Below, in pieces: positions 18,192 to 27,606 of a DNA stretch of 64,000 nt (position 1 is its first letter; each line of letters begins with the position of its first letter). The stretch spans positions 3,286,001-3,350,000 of the forward strand of contig NZ_JAUCEN010000002.1 in the NCBI RefSeq assembly GCF_030348945.1, given 5' to 3'. This DNA is from Peribacillus sp. ACCC06369 (GTDB lineage Bacteria > Bacillota > Bacilli > Bacillales > DSM-1321). Both the position numbers and the translations under genes were made by a program. Under the pieces are notes generated by a model, which searched no databases, had not been told where the DNA came from, and saw only the letters and a list, made by a program, of their open reading frames with translations.

Positions 18192-19139
18192 TTATAAAAA
18201 CCAATTCTTGATCATTGCAACTGTGTGCAGCTGCTTTTGTTTATGGTCATACCAATCGGTCAATTGCGGGTCTTCTTCCCATTGAGGTTCAATGAACCAA
18301 TCCTTTTTAATCTTTTTTTTCAAATCCCATTGCTCCGTCTCACGCACTTGATGATGAATCAATGGATAAACTCCCCTCAGCATCGGGGTTTCATGGTACC
18401 TAGGCTTTTTTCGATATCGTTCATAATCATATCTAGCCCCAGTTGGTTCAGTCCTGCAGGAAAATTCATGAAAAAGCGGAAATAAATCTTCAGAAAATAA
18501 AAGGCCAGCCAACCTTTTCCCCAATTCAATCCTTTTATCGATATTTCTAAAATGCGAAACGGAAGAGCCATACAGTCTTCCATTGCAGGTAGGAAATAAG
18601 ACAGTGCTAAAATGCATCCAGTCCTGCAGGAAAAATAATATAGATTGAAAAACGAAAGATTGCTTTTTAATAACCGGTTTTTCAATGATATTTTGTTCAT
18701 TTATTATAAGCGCAGTGACTAATCTTTCACGATTCCCATATTTCCAAAAGGAATACCATTCATTTGTCATGAATTTAGTAATAAAAAAATAATGACATAA
18801 GTGAAACAAAGGACGTTCATACTTCGTCGAATAATGATAGAGAAGCAATTGCGGATAAGCATCTTGAAATATTCTCCAATTGGCATCTTCATACGTTAGA
18901 AATAAATGATACCTGTATTTGGGGCTAAGCAAATGGGAAAGCCAAATCCCTTCAAGGTCACACATATTCCAGCCTGCATTTCTAGAAACCATCCCCGCTA
19001 AAAAAGACCATTGTATTTCTGGATGCATTTTGAAAAATTGTTCATATGCCTTTGTTCTTGATATATTATCCCTATTCCCTTTAGCGGTTTGGACTTTTAT
19101 GGAATGGAGCAATTGCTTTTCCGTCTTTAACATTCGCAT
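18192..19139 (-). CDS. yppC: YppC family protein (DUF2515)
   Basis: This 315-residue protein matches YppC (DUF2515) by position opposite recU and by length. It is rich in Trp, Tyr, His and Phe (for example LSPKYRYHLFLTYEDANWRIF about 71-91) and has no clear signal peptide or long membrane helix. No catalytic motif is recognised, and its function is unknown. The translation start is not well defined, since the upstream site is weak. Confidence 0.8.
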   Translation of the reverse strand: MRMLKTEKQLLHSIKVQTAKGNRDNISRTKAYEQFFKMHPEIQWSFLAGMVSRNAGWNMCDLEGIWLSHLLSPKYRYHLFLTYEDANWRIFQDAYPQLLLYHYSTKYERPLFHLCHYFFITKFMTNEWYSFWKYGNRERLVTALIINEQNIIEKPVIKKQSFVFQSILFFLQDWMHFSTVLFPTCNGRLYGSSVSHFRNIDKRIELGKRLAGLLFSEDLFPLFHEFSCRTEPTGARYDYERYRKKPRYHETPMLRGVYPLIHHQVRETEQWDLKKKIKKDWFIEPQWEEDPQLTDWYDHKQKQLHTVAMIKNWFL

Positions 19140-19282
19140 CTATGTGTCCAGCCTTTCTATAGCGATGAATTGTGACATATAGTTGTACATTAATCCTATC
19201 GTTCTAAGAAACAATTCTTTTTATTCACATATTGGATTCTTTTTTTGCTAATATAGATAAGTGAAAAAAAGGAGGGGTAAAA

Positions 19283-19894
19283 GTGGCATTTCATTATCCC
19301 AACGGACGAAGATTTGTACCGCAGGCTATGGAAGAAAAAAAAAGCCCACTAAAAAAAATCAGTTATAGCAACCGGGGAAAAACATTGGAAGACGATTTGA
19401 ACGAAACCAATCAGTATTATTTAGCACACGGCATTGCCGTCATCCATAAAAAACCGACACCTATTCAAATTGTCGATGTCCACTACCCGAAGAGAAGTGC
19501 TGCAGTCATTAAAGAAGCCTACTTCAAACAAGCGTCGACCACCGATTACAATGGTGTTTATAAAGGAAAGTACATTGATTTTGAGGCAAAGGAAACGAAA
19601 AACAGCAGTTCGTTCCCACTGAAGAATTTTCATGACCATCAAATTGAACATATGAAACAGATCATTCAGCATGATGGAATTGCATTTGTCATCATCCGGT
19701 TTTCCGCAATGGATGATATATATCTATTGAGTTCTGAACAACTGAGTTTTTATTGGAAAAGAATGAAAGACGGTGGACGCAAATCTATAACTCTTCAAGA
19801 GGTTGAAAGCAGTTCACGAAAGATTACTCTTGGCTTTCAACCGAGAATTGACTATATTAAAGTAGTAGATTCGCTCATCGCAGAAAATTTTTAG
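19283..19894 (+). CDS. recU: Holliday junction resolvase RecU
   Basis: RecU cuts four-way DNA junctions during recombination and chromosome segregation. The 203 residues include [20 protein letters not shown] (about 28-47), the nuclease core [18 protein letters not shown] with the Asp and Glu-x-Lys metal ligands (about 89-106), and [10 protein letters not shown] (about 116-125). It starts at GTG 19283, five bases after AGGAGGGG. It is followed 27 bp later by ponA in the conserved recU-ponA operon. Confidence 0.95.
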   Translation: MAFHYPNGRRFVPQAMEEKKSPLKKISYSNRGKTLEDDLNETNQYYLAHGIAVIHKKPTPIQIVDVHYPKRSAAVIKEAYFKQASTTDYNGVYKGKYIDFEAKETKNSSSFPLKNFHDHQIEHMKQIIQHDGIAFVIIRFSAMDDIYLLSSEQLSFYWKRMKDGGRKSITLQEVESSSRKITLGFQPRIDYIKVVDSLIAENF

Positions 19895-19921
19895 TTTTTT
19901 TAGAAAGGCAGGTTAGCTGTA

Positions 19922-22651
19922 ATGGCTGAAAAATATAATACGAGAGAAGAACGCCGAAAACAGAGTCAGACACAAAAAAAGGAACCGAAGAATGGACCTA
20001 AAAAGCCAACCAATATGCTTAAGCGCATTTTCCTTATACTAGTCACGATCGGAATTATAGGCTTGGTTGCAGGAGGAGCTGCAATGGCTTACTTTATAAG
20101 CGATGCTCCTAAACTTGACGAAAAGCTTTTGAAAGATCCAGTCACATCCAAAATTCTGGATGAAAACGGAAAATTGCTAGCTGAAGTCGGAACGGAAAAC
20201 CGGGATTATGTAAATTATGAAGACATACCTGATCTTGTCGAAGAAGCTTTCCTTGCTACGGAAGATTCCCGTTTTTATGAACACCACGGGGTGGATTTCT
20301 TACGTCTGGGCAGTGCCGTCATAGCCAACTTCAAAAACGGATTCGGCTCAGAGGGTGCAAGTACATTGACCCAGCAGGTTATCAAGCGTTCTTATTTAAC
20401 ACCTGATAAGACCATTAAAAGGAAAGTCCAGGAAATGTGGCTATCCATTCAGCTTGAAAGAAAATATACAAAAGAAGAAATTTTCGAAATGTATGTGAAT
20501 AAGATCTTCTTTGCAAACCGTGCCAACGGGGTCTTAACTGCTTCCCAAACTTATTATGGAAAAGATCTAAGCGAATTGAAATTGAACGAAGCGGCCATGC
20601 TTGTCGGATTACCGCAAAGCCCAAGCCGTTATGACCCTTATAAATACCCTGAACGTGCGAAAGAACGCCGTGATATTGTCCTGCACTTAATGAATAAACA
20701 TGGATATATCACCGAAAATGAAATGAAAAGTGCACAAAGCATCGATATAACAGAAGGACTTCAAGAAATCGATAAAAGTCAAATCGATACGACTGCTTAT
20801 GATGCATTCATCGATTTGGTAATTGAGGAAGTCGGAGATATGGGTGACTATAACGTCTTTACCGATGGTTTGGAAATCCAAACGACCATTGATAAAGATG
20901 CCCAGGAATATGTCTATAACATGTTGAACAGTGATGAAATCATTAATTATCCAAGTAAAGATCTCCAAGCTGGAGTCACCTTACTCGATACTGAAACTGG
21001 TGAAATAAAAGCAGTGGGCGGCGGCAGGAACACGACAGTTAAACGTGGCTGGAATTATGCAACGGATGCCAAGCGTTCACCTGGTTCGACCATTAAGCCA
21101 ATTTTGGATTATGGTCCTGCCGTAGAATATTTAAATTGGTCCACCTACCATCAAATCAAAGATGAGGAATATAGTTACACTGATGGAACACCGCTTAAAA
21201 ATGCTTCCGGGCGACATTATGGTACCGTAACGACTCGCGAAGCACTTGCACGTTCATTAAATATCCCTGCCTTAAAAACGCTTCAAGCAGTCGGATTGGA
21301 CCGTGCGCGTGATTTTGCCACTGACCTGGGCATTCCTTTTGAAAAGGAAATAACAGAATCAGCAGCATTGGGTGGCGGTAAAGACGTTTCTACTCTTGAA
21401 CTTGCCGGTGCATACAGTTCATTCGGAAACAACGGTATCTATAATGAACCGCATAGTGTGAAAAAGATTGTTTTACGTGACAAAACAACCATCAAAAACA
21501 AGACTGATTCGAAGCCGGTCATGAAAGATTCCACGGCTTTCATCGTGACGGACATGTTGAAGAGCGTAATGAAAGAAGCTTATGGAACAGGAAGGTTAGC
21601 CAATATACCAAATCTCCCAGTAGCCGGTAAAACGGGTTCAACCAATTTCACGCCTGAACAGCGTGCAGCGAACAACATCCCATCTTCCGGTGTAAAAGAT
21701 AGCTGGATGGCGGGTTATACAACCAATTATACAGTCGCAGTATGGGCTGGTTATGATAATGCATCAGGTGAGAAATTGGAGTATCTGGGTGATTCTTCTC
21801 AAAGGATCCCTAAATCAATCTTTAAGAATTTAATGGAACATATGGCTCAATCAAAAGAAACGAAAGACTTTGATCAACCTGACAGCGTTGTAAAAGTTGG
21901 AGTCATAAAAGGTTCGAATCCGGCTGTTAAAGCCAATGAATATACACCAAGCAGTAAAATCACTTATGAATATTATGTTAAAGGTCACGAGCCAACACAA
22001 GTGACGACAGAATATGAGAAAATTGACTCACCAGGCATTAACGCTTCTTACAATCAAGAAAGTAATGCAATCAATCTATCATGGTCATATCCTAAAGGAA
22101 AAGCCCAATTCGAGGTTATGATGTCCGTTGATGGCGGAGCGCAGAGCGTGTTAAAAAAATCGAAGGATACTAGTTTAACGATCCCTAACCCAACCCCTGG
22201 AAGTAAATATACTTTCTCAGTGGTAGCGTTAGTGGATAACCAACAAAGTGATCCTGCAAGTACATCTGTCGAAATACCGGCTGAAGCGGCGGAACCTGAG
22301 GATACTGAAGAGGAGATTGAAGATCCGGCCGAAGGTGAAGATTTGGAACAAGAAACTCCTGCTGAAGGCGAAGAAGATAAACAAGATGAAGACAAAAATA
22401 ACAACGGCAACAATGGAAATGGTAATGAGAATGGAAACACTGATAATAATGGCAATGGCAATGGCAATGGAAACAATACTGATGATGGAAATGGCAATAA
22501 GGATGATGAAGACGTTGAAGGCGGGGATCCTGGCACCGACCCTGGGACGGTAGAAGAAAAACCAGTCGAAACCCCTGACCCGGACCCTAATCCTAACCCG
22601 GACCCTGATCCAGAAAAAGAGAAAGACAAGGATAAAGAAAATCAAGATTGA
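19922..22651 (+). CDS. ponA: Penicillin-binding protein 1 (PonA), bifunctional class A
   Basis: PonA polymerises and crosslinks peptidoglycan outside the membrane. In order, it has a basic cytoplasmic tail (1-35), one membrane anchor (about 36-58), the GT51 glycosyltransferase domain (about 75-245) with EDSRFYEHHGVD near 117-128, and the transpeptidase domain (about 330-620) with SPGSTIKP (active Ser about 393), SLN and KTGSTN. An FN3-like domain follows (about 700-790). A 110-residue low-complexity tail rich in Glu, Asp, Asn, Gly and Pro closes the 909-residue protein. The active-site motifs are intact. GpsB, its localisation partner, is encoded at 9224-9535. Confidence 0.96.
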   Translation: MAEKYNTREERRKQSQTQKKEPKNGPKKPTNMLKRIFLILVTIGIIGLVAGGAAMAYFISDAPKLDEKLLKDPVTSKILDENGKLLAEVGTENRDYVNYEDIPDLVEEAFLATEDSRFYEHHGVDFLRLGSAVIANFKNGFGSEGASTLTQQVIKRSYLTPDKTIKRKVQEMWLSIQLERKYTKEEIFEMYVNKIFFANRANGVLTASQTYYGKDLSELKLNEAAMLVGLPQSPSRYDPYKYPERAKERRDIVLHLMNKHGYITENEMKSAQSIDITEGLQEIDKSQIDTTAYDAFIDLVIEEVGDMGDYNVFTDGLEIQTTIDKDAQEYVYNMLNSDEIINYPSKDLQAGVTLLDTETGEIKAVGGGRNTTVKRGWNYATDAKRSPGSTIKPILDYGPAVEYLNWSTYHQIKDEEYSYTDGTPLKNASGRHYGTVTTREALARSLNIPALKTLQAVGLDRARDFATDLGIPFEKEITESAALGGGKDVSTLELAGAYSSFGNNGIYNEPHSVKKIVLRDKTTIKNKTDSKPVMKDSTAFIVTDMLKSVMKEAYGTGRLANIPNLPVAGKTGSTNFTPEQRAANNIPSSGVKDSWMAGYTTNYTVAVWAGYDNASGEKLEYLGDSSQRIPKSIFKNLMEHMAQSKETKDFDQPDSVVKVGVIKGSNPAVKANEYTPSSKITYEYYVKGHEPTQVTTEYEKIDSPGINASYNQESNAINLSWSYPKGKAQFEVMMSVDGGAQSVLKKSKDTSLTIPNPTPGSKYTFSVVALVDNQQSDPASTSVEIPAEAAEPEDTEEEIEDPAEGEDLEQETPAEGEEDKQDEDKNNNGNNGNGNENGNTDNNGNGNGNGNNTDDGNGNKDDEDVEGGDPGTDPGTVEEKPVETPDPDPNPNPDPDPEKEKDKDKENQD

Positions 22652-22657
22652 CTAAAA

Positions 22658-22685
22658 AACGTCTAAGCTTATAGCTTAGACGTTT
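22658..22685. terminator. Bidirectional terminator between ponA and ypoC
   Basis: A perfect 11-bp stem, AACGTCTAAGC / GCTTAGACGTT, with T runs on both strands serves the convergent ponA and ypoC. Confidence 0.9.
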
Positions 22686-23212
22686 TTTTTATTCTTATTT
22701 TTGATCATGAACTTCACATATTGTTTTTCAAATTCTCGGAACAATTCACTAAGTTGTCTATACGAATGGAAAGAAGCAGGTCTTTCAAGGATGAAAGACA
22801 GCCTTTCGGCCAGGTTCACCGGAATATGATTTAAAGATTTTATTTGTAGCCGGAAATCACTCAATACCACTGGCTTTCCATGCATCCAGAAGACTGCAGT
22901 TAAAAATAATCCTATACCCTGCTTCATGAGTCCCAAGGTCCGTCCCACTTTTCGCTCTGAAAATAGCAAGCTGCATTCTGTATCGATTCCCTTCCATTTT
23001 TCCATTAGTTCCTTTACATGAAAAGCCCCCTTAGTCCAAGGAGTATACGACTCAACATCATTATAGTAAAGTAACTCATACGGAAAAGCCTCGAATGGGA
23101 TCGAAACACTCCACCCTGCATAGTGTTCTTTTTCCAAGATGGTTTCCTTTTCAGGGAAAAACAAAGGATGGGCCAATTCTGCGGGGACTTTTAATGATAT
23201 GGACTGCGTCAA
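22676..23212 (-). CDS. ypoC: YpoC family protein
   Basis: This 178-residue protein of unknown function is identified mainly by position: its start overlaps the nth stop by 4 bp in the dnaD-nth-ypoC order of B. subtilis. The C-terminal region is helical (SFHSYRQLSELFREFEKQYV) and ends in a Lys/Asn-rich tail. Tryptophans and aromatic residues are frequent (WSVSIPFEAFPYELLYYND). Its 3' end runs into the shared terminator stem. Confidence 0.78.
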   Translation of the reverse strand: MTQSISLKVPAELAHPLFFPEKETILEKEHYAGWSVSIPFEAFPYELLYYNDVESYTPWTKGAFHVKELMEKWKGIDTECSLLFSERKVGRTLGLMKQGIGLFLTAVFWMHGKPVVLSDFRLQIKSLNHIPVNLAERLSFILERPASFHSYRQLSELFREFEKQYVKFMIKNKNKKNV

Positions 23213-23865
23213 TTGGCCTCTTTCCTTTTCATTCTTTTTTTTCCTTCACGGCATAATTCGAGAAGTGGGCAGGTTTCACATCTTGGTGACTGTGCCTTGC
23301 AATGATAGCGTCCAAAGAATATCAGGCGGTGATGCGTAACGGACCATTCATCCTTTGGTATCTTAGCCATCAACGTTTTCTCAACATCGAGGACACTATC
23401 TTTCCAACGGCATAATCCCAGGCGCTTGGAAACACGCTCTACATGGGTATCCACAGCTATCGCTGGCACATCAAACGCAACGGAAACGACTACATTAGCC
23501 GTCTTTCTGCCCACGCCAGGCAATTTAACAAGCTCATCACGATCTCTGGGTACTTCCTTACCGTAATCTTCGATCAGCATGCGCGACAACTTTTGTATGT
23601 TCTTAGCCTTGTTACGAAACAAACCGATTGAGCGAATGTCATTTTCCAACTCTTCTATCGGAACGCTTATGTAATCCTCAGGCGTTTTATATTTTTGAAA
23701 TAAATCCTTAGTGACTTTATTGACTAATACATCCGTACATTGAGCTGACAGGGCAACGGCAATCACCAATTCAAATGGATTGGAGTGATTCAGCTCACAA
23801 TGGGCATCCGGAAACATTTCCCCCATTGTATCCAGACAATATCGAATTTGAGCTTTATTCAACAT
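23209..23865 (-). CDS. nth: Endonuclease III (Nth)
   Basis: Nth is a bifunctional DNA glycosylase/AP lyase that removes oxidised pyrimidines in base excision repair. In its 218 residues the helix-hairpin-helix is LPGVGRKTANVVVSVAF (about 113-129), containing the catalytic Lys in GRKTA; the catalytic Asp is in VDTHVERVSKRLGL (about 137-150). The 4Fe-4S cluster ligands are visible as the C-x6-C-x2-C-x5-C set in CKAQSPRCETCPLLELC (about 187-203). All elements are intact. It lies between dnaD and ypoC. Confidence 0.96.
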   Translation of the reverse strand: MLNKAQIRYCLDTMGEMFPDAHCELNHSNPFELVIAVALSAQCTDVLVNKVTKDLFQKYKTPEDYISVPIEELENDIRSIGLFRNKAKNIQKLSRMLIEDYGKEVPRDRDELVKLPGVGRKTANVVVSVAFDVPAIAVDTHVERVSKRLGLCRWKDSVLDVEKTLMAKIPKDEWSVTHHRLIFFGRYHCKAQSPRCETCPLLELCREGKKRMKRKEAN

Positions 23866-23887
23866 ATTGGTTCTCCTTCAATTTACA

Positions 23888-24583
23888 TTACTGCTCGAGC
23901 CAGTTATAAAAAGGTACATCTTTCAATGGTTGTGCAGTTTCCGTCTTCCGATCCCTCTTTTGATGAACTCTAAATTTTTGTCCTTGCTCCCTTGCCTGTT
24001 CCAAGGTTTTTATTCCATTCTTTTTCCACTCGAATAAAATTCGATCAATGTATCGGAAATTCAATTTACCGGAAATGACAGACTCCCTAAGAGCTGACTT
24101 AATGATCTCAGGCTGATGGTCGTCCTCCATCCACATTGCCAATGTCTCACATTCAAATGGAGATAAAGGGCGGCCGAACTCCTGTTCAAAAATTGTATAA
24201 AGGCTCTCCCCCGCTTTTTGGACCTCAGCCGACTCTGACTGTTTCAAAGTTTTTAAGAAACAGTCCATCATTTTTTCATAAAGTGGAGACAACGAATATT
24301 TTTCCTGTCCGATTTCTTGACTCCCTTCAACAACCATTTCAACAAATCCCCTTTGAACCAAACGCTGGATTAGGAATAGACATTCCGTTTCCTGCAATGT
24401 CATTCGGTCAGATAGTTGGGATGGTGCAGGGAAATGGTTACCTTTATCGATAAAGCTTTGCAATTGTAATAATAGGACCATTTCTTGTTCATTCAGTCCC
24501 ATTGTCTTATAGTTAGTCAACAAAAAGGATGGAATCGTTATCGTTCCTTCCTTAAACCACGCATATAAATGTTCTTTATTCAT
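23888..24583 (-). CDS. dnaD: Replication initiation/primosome protein DnaD
   Basis: DnaD helps load the replicative helicase at oriC and during replication restart. The 231 residues comprise the winged-helix N-terminal domain (about 1-110) and the DnaD domain (about 125-195) with SPFECETLAMWMEDD and FRYIDRILFEWKKNGI. It ends in the conserved VPFYNWLEQ. The ATG at 24583 is preceded by GAGGTG; a GTG start 12 bases upstream would sit inside that site. The order asnS-dnaD-nth is conserved. Confidence 0.94.
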   Translation of the reverse strand: MNKEHLYAWFKEGTITIPSFLLTNYKTMGLNEQEMVLLLQLQSFIDKGNHFPAPSQLSDRMTLQETECLFLIQRLVQRGFVEMVVEGSQEIGQEKYSLSPLYEKMMDCFLKTLKQSESAEVQKAGESLYTIFEQEFGRPLSPFECETLAMWMEDDHQPEIIKSALRESVISGKLNFRYIDRILFEWKKNGIKTLEQAREQGQKFRVHQKRDRKTETAQPLKDVPFYNWLEQ

Positions 24584-24655
24584 GTTTTTGGACACCTCTG
24601 ATTAAGTATAACATGAATATGGCTCCCCGAATAAGCTTATAATTTTAACAAAAAA

Positions 24656-24686
24656 CGGTTATCTGCCCAATATGACCAGATAACCG
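24656..24686 (-). terminator. Terminator after asnS
   Basis: A stem CGGTTATCTG / CAGATAACCG lies 14 bp past the asnS stop, followed on the minus strand by TTTTTGTTAAAA. Confidence 0.85.
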
Positions 24687-24699
24687 CTTCTTTAAGAGA

Positions 24700-25992
24700 T
24701 CAAGGATATAAACGATTTAATAGACGTGGGAACGGAATGGTTTCACGGACATGTTCAACTCCACTGATCCAAGCAACAGTACGTTCTAACCCCAATCCGA
24801 AGCCCGAATGCGGTACAGATCCGTATTTTCTTAATTCCATATACCATTTGTAAGCATCTTCGCTCAAGCCATGCTCGTTGATTCTTTGTTCAAGCAATTC
24901 CAGATCATGAATCCGCTCCGAACCGCCAATTATTTCCCCGTATCCTTCGGGAGCGATCAAATCGGCACAAAGAACGACTTCTTCCCTGTCAGGAGCAGGC
25001 TGCATATAGAAAGGCTTGATTTTGGTTGGATAATGAGTTATGAAAACTGGCTTTTCATAACTTTCTGCTATTGCAGTTTCGTGCGGCGCCCCAAAATCAT
25101 CTCCCCATTGGATATCATCAAATCCTTGTTCATGAAGGAACTTAATGGCTTCATCATAAGTAATACGCGGGAAAGGAGCTTTAATTTGTTCAAGCTTTGC
25201 TGTGTCACGGCCCAGGGTATTCAACTCAAGCTGACAGTTTTTCAATACAGATTGGATGATGGAAGATACGAATTGTTCCTGAACCTCCAGATTTTCTTTA
25301 AATTCGATGAAAGCCATTTCCGGTTCAATCATCCAGAACTCGATTAAATGCCGTCTTGTTTTGGATTTTTCTGCCCTGAAGGTAGGACCAAAAGAAAATA
25401 CCTTCCCTAGTGCCATTGCTGCCGCTTCCATATAAAGCTGTCCACTTTGTGAAAGGTATGCATCCTCATCAAAATATTTAGTCGCGAACAATTCACTCGT
25501 TCCCTCTGGAGCGCTTCCTGTTAAAATTGGGGGATCGACTTTTACGAAACCTTCTTCATTAAAGAATTCATATGTAGCCCGGATTATTTCATTACGGATT
25601 TTCATGACTGCATGCTGTCGTTTTGAACGCAGCCACAAATGGCGGTTATCCATTAAGAATTCAGGACCATGCGCTTTAGGTGTAATTGGATAATCCAATG
25701 ATTCATGAATGATTTCAATATCTTTCACTTGTAATTCAAAACCGAACGGCGAGCGTTCATCCTTTTGAATGACACCTGTTACATACATGGATGTCTCTTG
25801 CGAAACCGATTTCGCACGAGCGAAAACTTCTTCACCCACTTCAGCTTTCACGACCACTCCTTGAATGAAACCGGAGCCATCACGGATTTGAAGAAAAGCA
25901 ATTTTCCCACTGGAACGCTTGCTGGCAAGCCAGCCTCCAATGGTAACTTCTTGATCGACGAATTTGCTAGCATCTTTTATTGTAATTTTCAC
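24700..25992 (-). CDS. asnS: Asparaginyl-tRNA synthetase
   Basis: This class IIb synthetase attaches Asn to tRNA-Asn. Its 430 residues (same as B. subtilis) include the N-terminal OB-fold anticodon-binding domain (about 15-100), class II motif 2 in [21 protein letters not shown] (about 205-225) and motif 3 in [13 protein letters not shown] (about 398-410). The start is GTG at 25992 after a GGAGGT site; an upstream in-frame TTG overlaps that site. The leader is short with no T-box. A sigma-A promoter is visible at 26043-26071. Confidence 0.96.
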   Translation of the reverse strand: MKITIKDASKFVDQEVTIGGWLASKRSSGKIAFLQIRDGSGFIQGVVVKAEVGEEVFARAKSVSQETSMYVTGVIQKDERSPFGFELQVKDIEIIHESLDYPITPKAHGPEFLMDNRHLWLRSKRQHAVMKIRNEIIRATYEFFNEEGFVKVDPPILTGSAPEGTSELFATKYFDEDAYLSQSGQLYMEAAAMALGKVFSFGPTFRAEKSKTRRHLIEFWMIEPEMAFIEFKENLEVQEQFVSSIIQSVLKNCQLELNTLGRDTAKLEQIKAPFPRITYDEAIKFLHEQGFDDIQWGDDFGAPHETAIAESYEKPVFITHYPTKIKPFYMQPAPDREEVVLCADLIAPEGYGEIIGGSERIHDLELLEQRINEHGLSEDAYKWYMELRKYGSVPHSGFGLGLERTVAWISGVEHVRETIPFPRLLNRLYP

Positions 25993-26042
25993 GGAATTTA
26001 CCTCCAAAAATAGCTTAACTTACTATGTAATTTACTCTACTT

Positions 26043-26071
26043 ATTATACCCATAGCCCTGCTTACAAGCAA
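26043..26071 (-). promoter_or_regulatory. asnS promoter
   Basis: The -10 TATAAT (26043-26048) and -35 TTGCTT (26066-26071) are spaced by 17 bp upstream of asnS. The stretch 26075-26740 beyond it contains no gene, RNA or clear gene remnant that I can recognise on either strand. Confidence 0.7.
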
Positions 26072-26749
26072 ATAAATCAATTGAAGCGGAAGTTCCACGC
26101 CTTTGATATCACTTTCAGGTTTTTTGAGCGTATTCGCCAGATTGCATGGTAGATACTACACTAACGAATTTGCTGACATGGTAGCCGCCCAAGGCAGTAG
26201 GATCCCCTCGGTATATGTATCGATTGGCATTTCAGCTTTTAAAACTATGATTGAACCCTATCATCATAACTTTTAAATATCTGCTACAGGACCTGTTCAA
26301 ATATCTATTTTCTTGTTCCCAGACCATTGATGGAACAACCACCTATAAGCAGTTATGTATGTGCTGTTGGGTAGAACAATGCCATTAGGTCCTTTCATCG
26401 TATTTGTAGCCATCGTTACCCAAAATAAATTCCTTAAAGTAATCACTTCCCCCCAATATAGGCACGAACACCCCTATATTGCCATTACAGTAGCATGCAG
26501 AGATTACAGCCATAAAGTCCAATTTTTTCGGATACTGTGTGCAGCCATGAATGCATATCGGTTCAACTACCCATTCTTAAGAATCTGAACCCAAAGGGAA
26601 TTTCCACATTATTATAAGAGAATCCTCCTATGAGTTATGACCAAGGAAGATGTCTGGATGCTCTACTAACTAAATGTTCAAGACATTTTTCAGTTAAAAC
26701 CAATCTTTTTAACAATTTTTGCATAATTATACTGAATAATCTAAAAATG

Positions 26750-26778
26750 TTGAACTTAAACAAAAAATCATATACGAT
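26750..26778 (+). promoter_or_regulatory. Promoter of hpaG1-hpaG2-hpaF
   Basis: The -35 TTGAAC (26750-26755) and -10 TACGAT (26773-26778) are 17 bp apart. The -10 is inside the palindromic operator at 26766-26791. Confidence 0.55.
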
Positions 26779-26791
26779 ATCATATATGATT
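26766..26791. promoter_or_regulatory. Probable GntR operator over the hpaG promoter
   Basis: Two overlapping copies of AATCATATATGATT occur here: AATCATATACGAT on the left and ATCATATATGATT on the right, forming a 26-bp near-palindrome centred on GATATC. It covers the -10 and the start region, as a repressor site would. Confidence 0.65.
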
Positions 26792-26817
26792 AATAATAAA
26801 TCAAGGGGTGAGTGTCC

Positions 26818-27606
26818 ATGGCAAAAGCAAGAGTGAAACTACAAAAATCTGAATATTCTGAAGAAGTGGAAATATTGTCGAAAAAGTATTTATTAATGAA
26901 CGGTGATAAATATGAAGTATCTCAAATAAAGTTGGATATCCCTATTTCAGGAACGGTATATGGGACATTATTAAACTATAAAGGATCATTGGATGCATTG
27001 AAGGAGAAGTTCCACCAAGCTCCTTATAATGAACCTCCTAAAGGGCCGATCCTTTATATTAAACCTAGAAACACGTTATCTTCTTTTTCAAATCCAGTTC
27101 CCCTTCCAAATGGCATACCTGCATTGGAAATCGGGGCGGCACTTGGAATAGTTATCAATAAAACGGCAACAAGAGTCAAGAAAGAACATGCACTGGATTT
27201 TATAGAAGGTTTTACGATCGCCAATGATATTAGCATTCCGCATGAAAGCGTTTACCGCCCTGCGATCCGCTATAAAGCACGTGATGGATTTTGCCCGATC
27301 GGTCCCTGGATCGTATTCAAGGACTCCATATCCAACCCCGATTCTCTAGGGATCCGTGTATATATTAATGGGGTGCTTAGGCAAGAAAATTCAACTTCAA
27401 ATCTAATTCGCTCCATCTCCCACCTAATTGAGGATGTAACAGACTTCATGACTTTGAATCCGGGTGACGTCCTTTTAGTAGGAGTCCCAGAGAATGCACC
27501 ACTGGCAAAAGCCAATGACCATATTAGAATAGAAATTGACGAAATCGGATATTTGGAAAATACAATCATTTCCGAAGAAAAACTATCAATGGAGGGAATT
27601 TTATGA
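26818..27606 (+). CDS. hpaG1: HpaG N-terminal-half homologue (FAH family)
   Basis: This 262-residue fumarylacetoacetate-hydrolase-fold protein matches the N-terminal half of the bifunctional HpaG isomerase/decarboxylase of homoprotocatechuate breakdown. The core is seen in IPALEIGAALGIVI, FTIANDISIPHE and FCPIGPWIVFKD. The metal-binding E-x-E of the family reads E-I-G here, so the second acidic ligand is lost and this subunit may be non-catalytic. ATG 26818 is preferred: AAGGGGTGAG lies at proper distance, whereas the GTG at 26812 is too close. It overlaps hpaG2 by 4 bp, implying coupled translation and a heteromeric enzyme. Confidence 0.85.
   Translation: MAKARVKLQKSEYSEEVEILSKKYLLMNGDKYEVSQIKLDIPISGTVYGTLLNYKGSLDALKEKFHQAPYNEPPKGPILYIKPRNTLSSFSNPVPLPNGIPALEIGAALGIVINKTATRVKKEHALDFIEGFTIANDISIPHESVYRPAIRYKARDGFCPIGPWIVFKDSISNPDSLGIRVYINGVLRQENSTSNLIRSISHLIEDVTDFMTLNPGDVLLVGVPENAPLAKANDHIRIEIDEIGYLENTIISEEKLSMEGIL

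Noticed and set aside
22054..22645. Long antisense frames opposite the end of ponA
   Set aside because: They arise from the low-complexity, codon-biased tail of ponA and consist of simple Ser/Pro or Ile/Val repeats.
25993..26075. T-box leader for asnS
   Set aside because: The promoter lies only about 50 bp from the start and no specifier loop or T-box sequence is seen.
26355..26588. 77-codon frame in the asnS-hpaG1 gap, and possible remnants of a transporter gene
   Set aside because: No ribosome binding site, and I could not match either strand to a known family, so neither a gene nor a pseudogene is claimed.
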